The position numbers and the translations under genes are program-made. Below are positions 1 to 9,009 of a stretch of DNA of 64,000 bases, one piece after another (position 1 is the first letter of the stretch; every line of letters starts with the position of its first letter). Where the stretch lies: positions 310,001 through 374,000 of the forward strand of contig NZ_AOMT01000005.1 of NCBI RefSeq assembly GCF_000696305.2, read 5' to 3'. The notes below the pieces were generated by a model. The model did not search any database, was not told the DNA's origin, and was given only the letters and a program-made list of their open reading frames with translations. Origin of the DNA: Moraxella bovoculi 237 (lineage in GTDB: Bacteria > Pseudomonadota > Gammaproteobacteria > Pseudomonadales > Moraxellaceae).

Positions 1-1
1 T

Positions 2-1249
2 GATAGCCTGCATGAACTTGCCATGATGCAGTTCTTGCCGGTGCCACTTGATAAGAATGATACACAAAAACAAGCCTTCACCCAGCTATCTGCGCAGATA
101 CCTGCTGATGTGTTGCAGCTGTATTATGAGATCGCCATCAAATCGCGTGACAGCGTGCGCCTGGCGACCACACCGATGCAGGCACTTGAGATGGGAATTT
201 TGCGATTGCTTGCGTTTCGTCCGCTTTTGACGAATGAAGTATTAAACATTGAGGGCGCACCAGTAGTTGGCTCTGACATTAAAGATGTAGAATCGCCTGA
301 TGGTAATCAATCTCACAATGATCATTCTTCTACAGGTGTCACTCATGGTGATGATACGAATGGTGAAAATCTATTACAGACTGATGATCTTAAGATTGAT
401 AACGAGATTAATGCAGTAGCCCATGACAATGACCTGTCATTAGATGAACTTCATCAAGAAGAATCAATTGAACTAAACTTGCATGATCCAGCTTCTAAAA
501 AGCTGACTTATGATGATAAACAAAGCGATGCTAAGACAGTTGAGGCTGAACCATCCGCTGAATTTGCCTCTAATGATACGATTGGATACAAAGAACCATC
601 AGATGATGTTGGTGGTCATATCGTCAACGATCAAATCGACATCCAAGAGAAGACGGCTTTAGAGTCATCACCTGCAAATCCTATTGAGACCAATGATGCA
701 ATCAATCAACAAGATGAGCTGATTTCTCAAACGCTTTTAACTGACAACCAAACAAACTTAGCCACTAACCCAAAGCGAGCCTTAAAAGCCAAACTGATCG
801 CACCTCAGGTTGAGCTATCAGGCGAGTGGACGGCACAAAAATGGGATTATTGGCTGGCATTGGCGCGTCAAGAGCATCTGTTCAACAATGACGAGTTGGC
901 GCTCTTGCACAGCAGTCGCATGGTGGGGGAAATAGATGGCAAAAGCACGCTGCATGTGGACAGCCATAACTCGCAGGTGGACGTTAGCTTTAACTCTGCC
1001 AAAGCCAAAATCACCGAGCGACTACCGAACATGCAGCTTCAAGACGACTTGCCATTGTTGGATATTGCAGAAAAAGCAGACATTCCGTACCAATTACAAA
1101 AAAAGCGCGATGCTCAGGTGATGATAGATGCTCAAAATCAAATCATCCAAAGTCCTGTGGTACAGACCTTATGGCAGCAAGGATTCATTGATGACCACGG
1201 AGAAGATACGCGCATCCTATCAGGAACGAAATTAACCTTAGATGATTAA
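2..1249 (+). CDS. dnaX: DNA polymerase III subunit gamma/tau, C-terminal part (5' end cut by window)
   Basis: The reading frame is open from base 2, so the gene enters from outside the window and only the tau-specific C-terminal region is present. The first residues (LHELAMMQFLPVP) match the end of DnaX domain III, and the stretch that follows (DVLQLYYEIAIKSRDS, then MGILRLLAFRP) matches the helical collar region of gamma/tau. A long acidic, low-complexity linker fills roughly residues 80-250. The last 150 residues (GEWTAQKWDYWLALARQEHL onward) resemble tau domain V, which binds the polymerase alpha subunit. In the clamp loader, tau links the core polymerases to the DnaB helicase. The gamma-producing frameshift site, if there is one, would lie in this linker but was not identified. 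Confidence 0.85.
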   Translation, partial: DSLHELAMMQFLPVPLDKNDTQKQAFTQLSAQIPADVLQLYYEIAIKSRDSVRLATTPMQALEMGILRLLAFRPLLTNEVLNIEGAPVVGSDIKDVESPDGNQSHNDHSSTGVTHGDDTNGENLLQTDDLKIDNEINAVAHDNDLSLDELHQEESIELNLHDPASKKLTYDDKQSDAKTVEAEPSAEFASNDTIGYKEPSDDVGGHIVNDQIDIQEKTALESSPANPIETNDAINQQDELISQTLLTDNQTNLATNPKRALKAKLIAPQVELSGEWTAQKWDYWLALARQEHLFNNDELALLHSSRMVGEIDGKSTLHVDSHNSQVDVSFNSAKAKITERLPNMQLQDDLPLLDIAEKADIPYQLQKKRDAQVMIDAQNQIIQSPVVQTLWQQGFIDDHGEDTRILSGTKLTLDD

Positions 1250-1551
1250 TATTTAATATATTTAAATTATTGATTTTAATAAATAATTATAAAAAAATTG
1301 ACGGCTGTTTGACCTAATACGTGAAAATTATTACTAAATCCTTACAAAATACGTGGATTTGTTTCGATTTATGCAAAAAATATGTATAAATTGTTTACTA
1401 ATTGCACATAATCTCTGTTATAATATACATTTGACTGGTTTGTGTAACGGGGAAATTAAGGTAAGCGTATAGAGATTTTGGCAGATAACCAAAACAGCAT
1501 CATAAAAGCCAGCCTGCCCTGATGGATTTGGAATAACTTTGAAGGTCGAGT
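1250..1551. other. Intergenic region between dnaX and the LysR gene
   Basis: No gene is seen in this 302-base AT-rich spacer. It holds a TATAAT-like element at 1419-1424 that probably serves the downstream regulator. The last 120 bases are less AT-rich and could be a 5' leader. No clear hairpin terminator for dnaX was found. Confidence 0.5.
1395..1424 (+). promoter_or_regulatory. Possible promoter of the LysR-family gene
   Basis: A perfect TATAAT lies at 1419-1424. The best -35 match at acceptable spacing is TTACTA at 1395-1400 with an 18-base spacer, which is weak. Transcription from here would give a leader of about 120 bases before the ATG at 1552. Confidence 0.3.
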
Positions 1552-2424
1552 ATGTTAGATAATTTGCGTGGTATGGCAGTTTTTGCCAGCGTGGTGCGGC
1601 ATGGGTCTTTTAGTGGTGCTGCCAAAGAATTGGGTATTACAACAAGTGCTGTCAGTCAGCAGATCCGCTCTCTTGAATTGGATTTGGGCGTGGCGCTACT
1701 ACATCGCTCAACGCGAAAACTAAGCTTGAGCGAAGCAGGTGAAAGCCTTTATACCGCTGCCTTGCAGATGGTAAAAGCGGTTGAGCAAGGGCGCGACAGC
1801 GTTAGTCAATTAAAGGATGAGATTGCAGGCAGTCTTCGTATCGCAACATCGCCAGAGATTGCGCGCGAATATCTGATTTCTGCGCTGAGTACGTGGCTTG
1901 ACGAGCATGAGAACCTGTCTTTGAATTTGATCGCACGCGGCGAAGAGCTTGACATGATTGAAGATCGCATTGATTTGGCGGTTGTGTTAGAAGAAAATCC
2001 GCAAGGTGTAACACTGACTAAAGTCAAGCAGTTGTTGCTTGCATCGCCAAGCTATCTAGATGTGCATGATGCCATCGGCGCACCAAAAGACCTGTCATCA
2101 CACGTCTTCATCACCCATGGCGACAAACAAAACGAAAATCTAGAATTTCAAAAAGGCGAGGATAAATTTAGCATCCGTGTCTCGTCACGCTTGATGAGCA
2201 ACAATCAAGCCATCGCGCTTGATTTGGCAGCAGCGGGTTATGGCATCGTTAAGTCAAGCGAATTGAATGCTAAGGCACTCATCGAGTCGGGTAAATTGGT
2301 GCCAGTGCTTGCTGATTATCAGCTGCCAACACTGACCTTAGGCGCATCTACTGTCGCCAAAGAGCAGATGCCCACCAAAGCAAAAAAATGCCTCGAAATG
2401 CTCATTGCTTATTTTGACAAATAA
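1552..2424 (+). CDS. LysR-family transcriptional regulator
   Basis: A typical-length (290 residue) LysR regulator. The N-terminal winged helix-turn-helix is clear: SFSGAAKELGITTSAVSQQI at about residues 19-38, then the conserved LHRSTRKLSLSEAG strand. The rest is the periplasmic-binding-protein-like effector domain. The pattern resembles the DmlR/CrgA group, but effector and targets cannot be read from sequence. It is not divergent from a metabolic gene, so context gives no target; dnaX lies upstream and a large lipoprotein gene downstream on the same strand, after a terminator. The start has a modest purine-rich site (GAAGG) upstream. Confidence 0.85.
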   Translation: MLDNLRGMAVFASVVRHGSFSGAAKELGITTSAVSQQIRSLELDLGVALLHRSTRKLSLSEAGESLYTAALQMVKAVEQGRDSVSQLKDEIAGSLRIATSPEIAREYLISALSTWLDEHENLSLNLIARGEELDMIEDRIDLAVVLEENPQGVTLTKVKQLLLASPSYLDVHDAIGAPKDLSSHVFITHGDKQNENLEFQKGEDKFSIRVSSRLMSNNQAIALDLAAAGYGIVKSSELNAKALIESGKLVPVLADYQLPTLTLGASTVAKEQMPTKAKKCLEMLIAYFDK

Positions 2425-2429
2425 ATCTA

Positions 2430-2457
2430 AAAAGACCTTGATTGCCTAAGGTCTTTT
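2430..2457 (+). terminator. Rho-independent terminator after the LysR gene
   Basis: A 10-base perfect stem (AAAAGACCTT at 2430-2439 with AAGGTCTTTT at 2448-2457) has an 8-base loop and runs into a T-tract. It separates the regulator from the lipoprotein operon. Confidence 0.8.
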
Positions 2458-2502
2458 TTGTTGCTAATAACTGTGAAATTTTTATCTCAATCGTTTAAAA
2501 AA

Positions 2503-2533
2503 TTGTCGCATTTACGTCATATTTTAGTATAAT
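2503..2533 (+). promoter_or_regulatory. Possible promoter of the lipoprotein pair
   Basis: TATAAT at 2528-2533 is perfect. TTGTCG at 2503-2508 is a plausible -35 box, although the 19-base spacer is longer than ideal. It lies about 35 bases upstream of the first lipoprotein ATG and just after a terminator, so it is well placed to drive both lipoprotein genes. Confidence 0.4.
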
Positions 2534-2568
2534 TGAGTATCATTTTTGATGAAGATTAGGGAATAACG

Positions 2569-5031
2569 ATGAAAATAAGCCAATCAAGTGGTCGATTTAA
2601 GACTTTATTGAAGCCTTGCGTGCTATTGGTAGGTGCAGCGATGCTGGTCGCTTGTCAAAATACCAGTACGTTCAGCGATTCAAATGCCGCCAATATGGCA
2701 CAAGCCAATTTGGCGAGCAGTCATGCTGCTGATGCCCGTGCATTATTTAGTGATCAGGTATCATCGCCCATCGTGCGTAACAAGGCAATGCTGACCGAAG
2801 CACTGGCGGCGCATTTATCATCAGAAAGACATACGTTAGGCACGTATCACTATAAGGCAGTAAGCATCGGCAACCCTGATGGTGTCGATGCTTCGGCAGA
2901 TACTTTGCTCGCCAGCGCGATTAAGACCTACGAACACAAGACCAATCAGGACATTCAAGGCTACGAGCCAGATTATTATCGCTCAAGCACGGATTATATT
3001 TACGCTGATAGTGATAGCATGGATGATAGCTTGTCCGAGCTGCCTTATCTGCGCTATGATGATGAGCAGCTGGGTCGCACACCTGATAGCACCGTAACAC
3101 GAGGCGAAGGTTTGGTGTTTGAAGGCGATTATCATACCAAGCGTAGTCTGGCGAACAGTGCGATTAGCGGGTTCCATAGCTGCATTGCCTTAGCTTCATA
3201 TGAAATTGATGATTTGGTACGAGATGAGCCAAATATTAGCATAAGCAAGCAAGCGGTAAAAGGCCAACTAAAAGCCATCAGTGATTGTCAAAAAGTATTT
3301 AACCAGTCCGTTGAAGATGAGAAGTTGTTATCAGGCTCTGGTTATATCAGTTCCGATGTGGCGCATTTCCGTGGCTGCGCGCTGAATTTCGACAAAGGCG
3401 TTCGCCAAGTTCTTGCACCAAATCGCCAAACCAAATCTTACGATGACGACAGCTATGCTTATTATAATTTGGTGTACATGGATTATTTTGTGTGCAATGA
3501 AGTGGATAATTTTAATCGCGCGCTTGAGCCATGGGATTATCTGAATCAGACTTCTGAACAAGATTTGAAATTAATCGCTGCTCGAAAAGAGTGCGCATTG
3601 ACACATCAGGCAGGAGTGCAAAAGCTATTCGCGCGTGGTAAATCATACGATAAAAACAAAGAAGAGTTCGCTGATAATTACATCAGCTATATCAATTGTG
3701 TTGATGGCTCCATTAAGGATAATACCGATAAGGATTACAACCCTGAGCCGATTAATGAGCTATCAGAAGTATCTGTCCGCACGTCAGAGCAGTATTCAGC
3801 CGTGCATGGTTATGGCAGCTATGATGATTACGAACCACAATCTCGCATCTCATCATGGTTCGATGCCTATAAGAGTATGAAAGCTGCACAACAAGAAGGA
3901 AGAAAACCTCGCCTGCCGGCGGGTCAGATGCCGAACATTTTTGGTAGTGTATTAGGCAGCATGCTAAATCATATGAAAGTATCACCTGAGCAGGTGCTCG
4001 CTCAGAATCTGTATCGTTATAATAACACAGCGCTGACCATACTTAGTCACCATCGTCCGCAGCAGCGCCAAAGCAAGATGCTGTATTCGATGGATTACTA
4101 CTCTCCCACCGCCGAGCAGTCGATTCAGTTGCCTGTTCTGTTAGACTTCGAACATTCAAAAGCCAAGGCAGATGTCGCTGCACTATTGCCGGTCATCGCC
4201 ATGCTCACCCCAAAACATGCACCCTTACCCAATGAACTGCCTGATCAAGAGATAACCTTTACACTACCAAATGATCTGCATAATCAACTGCCGATGACGG
4301 TGATCTATGATGCGACCCAAAAAGGCGTTCTAAATGCCTTTAATGAGCTTGATGGCGATCAATTTACCGCTATTGACATCAGCGATGATAAATTTGCCAA
4401 AGATATTGGAGCGAGTCGCGCTATTAAGGTGAATTTTGACGCGTATGGAACGGGTCAGTTCATGGGTGTAATCATCAAGCACATTGGCAAAGCCTTAAAA
4501 TCATACGTTGATGCACATCCTGAAGTGTACGAACAGGGCGACAAAGGCGATAACATCAAGCGCGCCATTGACGACTTGGCGATCATCAATGACGGCTATC
4601 ACACGCGTGATCTGGGCGGTCTGATGCAGATCATTGAAGGTGTTTTACCCGTGGACTTTCATCAGGCGAATTATTTTTACCTGAATCGCCAAGGCAAAAT
4701 CGTTGGCATGCAAGTGATTGGTAGATTTGATGATGCGATGCAGCAGATTCGCGTTGAGACTGTGGGTCAGGTGCGTTATTCTAACATGCCATTTGAGCAT
4801 CCATTGAATGACAAATTTGCGAATAGCTTTAGCACAGCAGAAGAATTTGATGGTACGGTTTGGCTGTCAGACATCAGTCAAGAAGCCAAACTTAAAAAAC
4901 AGGCATTAGAAGAGCGACTGTCTTATGAAGAATCATATGATGAGTACGGCGATGATGATCTTTATGATGATGAAGGCGCAACCAACGCAGCTCAAGCAGC
5001 TACTGCCGCTGCGCAATATAGCCAAGACTAA
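2569..5031 (+). CDS. Large lipoprotein of unknown function (820 aa), first of a pair
   Basis: The family is not recognised. The N-terminus is a lipoprotein signal: a charged n-region, the hydrophobic stretch VLLVGAAML, and a lipobox LVAC with the lipidated Cys at residue 29. Residues of about 200-390 carry several single cysteines, each followed by a similar helical pattern (FHSCIALAS, ISDCQKVF, FRGCALNF, ECALTHQA, YINCVDG), suggesting a Cys-bearing helical repeat. A beta-rich region around 520-760 follows, then an acidic Asp/Tyr-rich tail and an Ala-rich end. It is followed after 13 bases by a second lipoprotein gene with its own ribosome-binding site, so the two are almost certainly co-transcribed. 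Localisation to the outer or inner membrane facing the periplasm is inferred from the lipobox. Confidence 0.75.
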   Translation: MKISQSSGRFKTLLKPCVLLVGAAMLVACQNTSTFSDSNAANMAQANLASSHAADARALFSDQVSSPIVRNKAMLTEALAAHLSSERHTLGTYHYKAVSIGNPDGVDASADTLLASAIKTYEHKTNQDIQGYEPDYYRSSTDYIYADSDSMDDSLSELPYLRYDDEQLGRTPDSTVTRGEGLVFEGDYHTKRSLANSAISGFHSCIALASYEIDDLVRDEPNISISKQAVKGQLKAISDCQKVFNQSVEDEKLLSGSGYISSDVAHFRGCALNFDKGVRQVLAPNRQTKSYDDDSYAYYNLVYMDYFVCNEVDNFNRALEPWDYLNQTSEQDLKLIAARKECALTHQAGVQKLFARGKSYDKNKEEFADNYISYINCVDGSIKDNTDKDYNPEPINELSEVSVRTSEQYSAVHGYGSYDDYEPQSRISSWFDAYKSMKAAQQEGRKPRLPAGQMPNIFGSVLGSMLNHMKVSPEQVLAQNLYRYNNTALTILSHHRPQQRQSKMLYSMDYYSPTAEQSIQLPVLLDFEHSKAKADVAALLPVIAMLTPKHAPLPNELPDQEITFTLPNDLHNQLPMTVIYDATQKGVLNAFNELDGDQFTAIDISDDKFAKDIGASRAIKVNFDAYGTGQFMGVIIKHIGKALKSYVDAHPEVYEQGDKGDNIKRAIDDLAIINDGYHTRDLGGLMQIIEGVLPVDFHQANYFYLNRQGKIVGMQVIGRFDDAMQQIRVETVGQVRYSNMPFEHPLNDKFANSFSTAEEFDGTVWLSDISQEAKLKKQALEERLSYEESYDEYGDDDLYDDEGATNAAQAATAAAQYSQD

Positions 5032-5044
5032 ATAATAAGGACAT

Positions 5045-6760
5045 ATGATGACTTTAATGAAATTTACACCCTTTGCGATCGCTGTGTCGCTTGCCTTATC
5101 AGCTTGCACCACAACAGGACAAAGTGCGCTAACCCCTGAAGAATCCAAAATGCCCACCGCGCCAGATGCCAAATCAGCATTAAGACAAGCAATTCAATCT
5201 CAGCTGCGCTCATCTTTTGATTATCAAACGACGGTCTACGCCTCCAATCATATTCGCCGTGATGCATTGGCGAATGCCACGCCTGAGCAGCTATCTGCCG
5301 CTGACAACATGATGAGAGTGTGCGAAAATGAACACGAAGAAGCGTACATTGCGCTATTAAAATCAGAACCGTCTGACGATTTAGATGATCAAAAACAAGC
5401 CATTAAAAAGCGCTATCTATCATGTGTAAGTGATCAATATGGCGTGGATGCTTACGAGAGCTTTGATTTTGAAGAGTTTTATCAACAGTCTAAAGACTTA
5501 ACTCCTGAAGAGATGAGAGAGGTACTTACCACTGCCATCTCTGCTCATGCAGAAAGCCAAAAGCTAAAATTCCAAGAAGTCAATTCTGCTAAGCATGACG
5601 GCAATCACACCGCACTTGATGTCAAGAAAGCCAAGCTGTTGAACGAATATCTCATCAAGCCCACCAAGGCTACGATTGTGGGGCGCTATCAGCCGCTATC
5701 TGGCATAATCACTGCTTTGCCAAGTGTTGAATATCATTCTAAGAATCTCAATATCGCCATGAATCAGCCGATTTACGTTGATCTAAAAGCAGGAATCATT
5801 TACCTGTGGGCGGACAATTTCGCGTTGGCGAACAGTAATCTGGCTGACAAGAATCTTGGCGATAAATGGCATAATAAATGGCTTGCCATCCCGCTAAATG
5901 ACGGTAGCCTGCCTGAGGGCTTTGCCAAAGAATTCATCCGCGCCTACCTTAACGCCAAGAAAGAAAGCTTCCAAAGCCTAGATGATGCATCCATCAAGCA
6001 AGTCTCTGCGCAGGCGCTATACGACTTGCCGTTCTTTGAAGAGAATGTCAATGACACAGTGAAATCTCGCATCAACGACAGTACGCGCATCATTCAAAAT
6101 GCACCAACTGCCAAGGCACGAGCCTATAGCCGCTATATCTTCGCTGACACATTGTATAATGATATCACTGCCAAATACCCGCAGCTTCAGAATGAACCGA
6201 CTTATCATGAGTACGACTTGATTGATGGTGAAAGCAGCATCAATGTGAGCGCACCCATCGGTCAGAGCCAGGATGAAACAGACACTACTGATAAGCTAAA
6301 ATTCAGCAGCGAAAAATTCATGGGCTTGCTACTAAGCATTCTAAGAGTTCAAATTGACGGCTATTATGACAATCTAAATCAGTCAGGGTCAGCAGCTGAA
6401 GAAAGCGAGGTGTCTTCATATGCGCCCGTTTGGCATTACGGCATCAAATCAGGTCAGATCAACTGGATACATTATCGTCATTATCTGACTAAGCAAATCA
6501 AACAAGGTCAGCTCGCTAAAGATGTGATCTCTGCCAAAGAGCCGATGTTTGTGGATGTATTTACGACCATCAATCCTAAGGCCAGCCATGACTTTGATCG
6601 TCTGCCAAGTCATCTGCGTGTGCCAAATGCTCAAAATAGCGTAAACGTGTTTGAGTATGGTAACGAATTCATTGAACGCCTAAAGTCCAGCGATGATAAA
6701 TATCGCCAAATCATGCTACAGTTGCTAATGGGGGCAGAAGATGCGCAGGAAGATCATTAA
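5045..6760 (+). CDS. Lipoprotein of unknown function (571 aa), second of a pair
   Basis: Not recognised as a named family. A clear lipoprotein signal ends in LSAC with the lipidated Cys at residue 21. AAGGA lies just upstream of two consecutive ATG codons (5045 and 5048); the second has better spacing. Like its upstream neighbour it has an early helical region after the signal, Cys-centred helices (MRVCENEHEEAY, YLSCVSDQYG) and a later region with a similar LPSVEY / PIYVDL pattern, compared with LPVLLDF in the neighbour. The two may be distant paralogues, an inference from eye alignment only. Low-complexity acidic stretches are fewer than in the first gene. A small basic ORF overlaps its 3' end. 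Confidence 0.75.
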   Translation: MMTLMKFTPFAIAVSLALSACTTTGQSALTPEESKMPTAPDAKSALRQAIQSQLRSSFDYQTTVYASNHIRRDALANATPEQLSAADNMMRVCENEHEEAYIALLKSEPSDDLDDQKQAIKKRYLSCVSDQYGVDAYESFDFEEFYQQSKDLTPEEMREVLTTAISAHAESQKLKFQEVNSAKHDGNHTALDVKKAKLLNEYLIKPTKATIVGRYQPLSGIITALPSVEYHSKNLNIAMNQPIYVDLKAGIIYLWADNFALANSNLADKNLGDKWHNKWLAIPLNDGSLPEGFAKEFIRAYLNAKKESFQSLDDASIKQVSAQALYDLPFFEENVNDTVKSRINDSTRIIQNAPTAKARAYSRYIFADTLYNDITAKYPQLQNEPTYHEYDLIDGESSINVSAPIGQSQDETDTTDKLKFSSEKFMGLLLSILRVQIDGYYDNLNQSGSAAEESEVSSYAPVWHYGIKSGQINWIHYRHYLTKQIKQGQLAKDVISAKEPMFVDVFTTINPKASHDFDRLPSHLRVPNAQNSVNVFEYGNEFIERLKSSDDKYRQIMLQLLMGAEDAQEDH

Positions 6761-6905
6761 TCGACGCAGACAACGACCACATCCCGCCAAGCTAAGAGCT
6801 ACTCGCTTGGCAAGGCGTAATATTCGCCAGCAACATCTTATAGCGAAAAGACGTCAGCTCTGGCGCTTTATCTTTATCAAAAAAGTGGTTTTGATCGAAG
6901 GTTAA
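6741..6905 (+). CDS. Possible small Arg-rich protein (54 aa)
   Basis: An ATG ORF overlaps the last 20 bases of the second lipoprotein gene in another frame and runs to TAA at 6903-6905. The product would be strongly basic, with 14 Arg and 5 Lys in 54 residues, starting MRRKIINRRRQRP and ending in a hydrophobic stretch (LWRFIFIKKVVLI). A G-run at 6730-6734 is a weak ribosome-binding site at suitable spacing. It ends just before the terminator, so it would lie on the lipoprotein transcript. No family is recognised; it could be chance translation of a 3' untranslated region. Confidence 0.35.
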   Translation: MRRKIINRRRQRPHPAKLRATRLARRNIRQQHLIAKRRQLWRFIFIKKVVLIEG

Positions 6906-6926
6906 TTCGTTGTAACTTGACAAATA

Positions 6927-6953
6927 AATAAGGGTGCCGGTCGCACCCTTATT
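6927..6953. terminator. Bidirectional terminator between the lipoprotein pair and accC
   Basis: An 11-base perfect stem (6927-6937 with 6943-6953, GGGTGC core) has a 5-base loop and A/T tracts on both sides. It serves converging transcripts. Confidence 0.8.
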
Positions 6954-6956
6954 TGA

Positions 6957-8309
6957 TTATTTGCTGTCTTGTGGCTTTAGCAGATGATTTTCTAGATAAT
7001 GAATGTTTTGTGCTTCATTAACAAAATTCTCATCTTGAAGAATAACATCGCGATGTAGTGGAATGTTGGTCTTGATGCCTTCGATGATCAGCTCATCCAA
7101 TGCGTGCAATGTCTTTGCAACGGCTTGACTGCGTGTTTGCGCATGGCAGATCAGCTTACCAATCATTGAGTCATAGTAGCTAGGGATGTTATACCCTTGA
7201 TACAGATGACTATCAAAGCGTACGCCAGAACCGCTTGGTGCGAACAGATTTTCGATCTTGCCAGGGCAGGGCATGAAAGTCTTAGGATCTTCCGCATTGA
7301 TACGGCATTCGATAGCATGACCGCGGATGGTGATCTCGTCTTGATGATAAGACAGTCCATAACCTGCGGCGATTTTTAATTGCTCAACGATGATGTCAAT
7401 GCCTGTAATCATCTCAGTAACAGGGTGTTCTACCTGAACACGTGTATTCATCTCAATAAAGAAGAATTGACCGTCTTCATATAGAAACTCAAAGGTGCCC
7501 GCACCGCGATACTTAATCTGCTCACAAGCGCGCACGCACGCATCTAGAATTGGCTGTCTGATGTCATCAGGTATGCCAGGTGCTGGCGCTTCTTCTAGCA
7601 CTTTTTGGTGGCGCCGCTGTAGCGAGCAGTCACGATCGAACAGGTGTAGGGCATTACCATTGCCATCGCCAAGTACCTGAACCTCGACATGGCGAGGGTT
7701 CTTTAAGAATCGCTCCATATATACGGTATCATCACCAAAGGCGCTTTCAGCCTCTGCCTTGGCAGCTTGTACTTGGTTGATGAGTTCTTCGAAGCGTTCT
7801 ACCACACGCATGCCACGACCACCACCGCCAGCTGCTGCTTTTACGATCAGCGGAAAGCCGATGTTCTTAGCCTGCTCTTCGGCGTTGTGTAGAGTGATTG
7901 CGCCAACAGAGCCTGGCACAGTCGGCACGCCCGCTTTTTTCATGGCGTTAATGGCTGATACTTTGTTACCCATTAGGCGAATGTGATCAGCATGAGGACC
8001 CACGAAGGTCAGGCCCGCTTCTTCTACTTTCTCAGCAAAGTCAGCATTCTCCGACAAAAAACCATAACCAGGGTGAATCGCATCCGCGCCAGTCACTTCA
8101 GCAGCTGATAGGATGGCATTCACGTCAAGATAACTTTGAGAAGAAGGGGCGTTACCGATGCATACCGCTTCATCTACGAATCGCAGGTGCATGAGATCTT
8201 TATCGGCTGTCGAGTACACGCCCACAGTAGAGATGCCCAGCTGCTTACAGGCACGTACGATGCGCAGGGCGATCTCACCACGGTTTGCAATCAATAGTTT
8301 TTTAATCAT
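6957..8309 (-). CDS. accC: Acetyl-CoA carboxylase, biotin carboxylase subunit
   Basis: Full-length biotin carboxylase (450 residues; E. coli AccC is 449). It carboxylates biotin on BCCP using ATP and bicarbonate, the first half-reaction of malonyl-CoA formation in the cytoplasm. The N-terminal domain begins [15 protein letters not shown]. The ATP-grasp glycine loop [11 protein letters not shown] is at about residues 157-167. The catalytic region [14 protein letters not shown] is intact. An AGGTG ribosome-binding site precedes the ATG. It follows accB by 7 bases, the classical accBC operon. Confidence 0.97.
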   Translation of the reverse strand: MIKKLLIANRGEIALRIVRACKQLGISTVGVYSTADKDLMHLRFVDEAVCIGNAPSSQSYLDVNAILSAAEVTGADAIHPGYGFLSENADFAEKVEEAGLTFVGPHADHIRLMGNKVSAINAMKKAGVPTVPGSVGAITLHNAEEQAKNIGFPLIVKAAAGGGGRGMRVVERFEELINQVQAAKAEAESAFGDDTVYMERFLKNPRHVEVQVLGDGNGNALHLFDRDCSLQRRHQKVLEEAPAPGIPDDIRQPILDACVRACEQIKYRGAGTFEFLYEDGQFFFIEMNTRVQVEHPVTEMITGIDIIVEQLKIAAGYGLSYHQDEITIRGHAIECRINAEDPKTFMPCPGKIENLFAPSGSGVRFDSHLYQGYNIPSYYDSMIGKLICHAQTRSQAVAKTLHALDELIIEGIKTNIPLHRDVILQDENFVNEAQNIHYLENHLLKPQDSK

Positions 8310-8316
8310 GATTCAC

Positions 8317-8745
8317 CTACGCTTTGTAGCGGATGACAGGCTGACCGAATTGTACCACGTCGGCATTATTTACCAGAATCTCTTCGATGATGCCGCTTTG
8401 GGTGGCTTCTAATGGGTTCATGATTTTCATCGCTTCGATGATACCTAGCTGGTCGCCTGCCTGGACTTTCTGACCGACTTTAACGAACGGAGGATCATTT
8501 GGGCTGGGTGCTGAATAGAATACACCCACCATTGGCGAGGTTTCAACTTTGCCGCTCGGTGCCTTTGGTGCGGTGGCCGCTGAAGGTACAGCAGGTGCGG
8601 CTGTGGTTGCGACAGGTGCGGCGATGGTCTGTACAGCGACGTTACGGGTTAGATTCACGTAGTTATCATCATGACCGTATTCAAGATTGACCAGATCTTT
8701 TTCTTCCATTAAATCAATGAGTTCACGAATTTTTTTGATGTCCAT
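8317..8745 (-). CDS. accB: Biotin carboxyl carrier protein of acetyl-CoA carboxylase
   Basis: 142-residue BCCP. The N-terminus MDIKKIRELIDLMEE matches the E. coli start MDIRKIK, and AAAGG lies at ideal distance, so the ATG at 8745 is preferred over in-frame GTG/ATG codons at 8754 and 8751. An Ala/Pro-rich linker covers about residues 38-68 and the biotinyl domain follows. The biotinylated lysine is in EAMKIMN (Lys107); the family usually has EAMKMMN, a conservative change. It forms an operon with accC and carries carboxybiotin to the carboxyltransferase. In other bacteria accB autoregulates its operon; no such site was identified here. Confidence 0.95.
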   Translation of the reverse strand: MDIKKIRELIDLMEEKDLVNLEYGHDDNYVNLTRNVAVQTIAAPVATTAAPAVPSAATAPKAPSGKVETSPMVGVFYSAPSPNDPPFVKVGQKVQAGDQLGIIEAMKIMNPLEATQSGIIEEILVNNADVVQFGQPVIRYKA

Positions 8746-9009
8746 AGCCATCACCTTTTAACAATGGGTTGAAATTAAAAAGTTAAATAACACCGTTTAT
8801 TGTAACAAATTTTTTCAAAAACGCCTAGCGTAAAACTGGGAGTGCGTCATTTAACTTGCTAAAAATTGTTCAAAATGCGCCAACAAACACGCAAAAAAAC
8901 AGATTGAATATAGTGTACATTCGTTTTATTTTATTGCAAGTGTTTTTTGTATGAATTTTGATGATTTCATCAAAAAATGCTCAATTTTTAGCAAATATTT
9001 CATCAAGAA

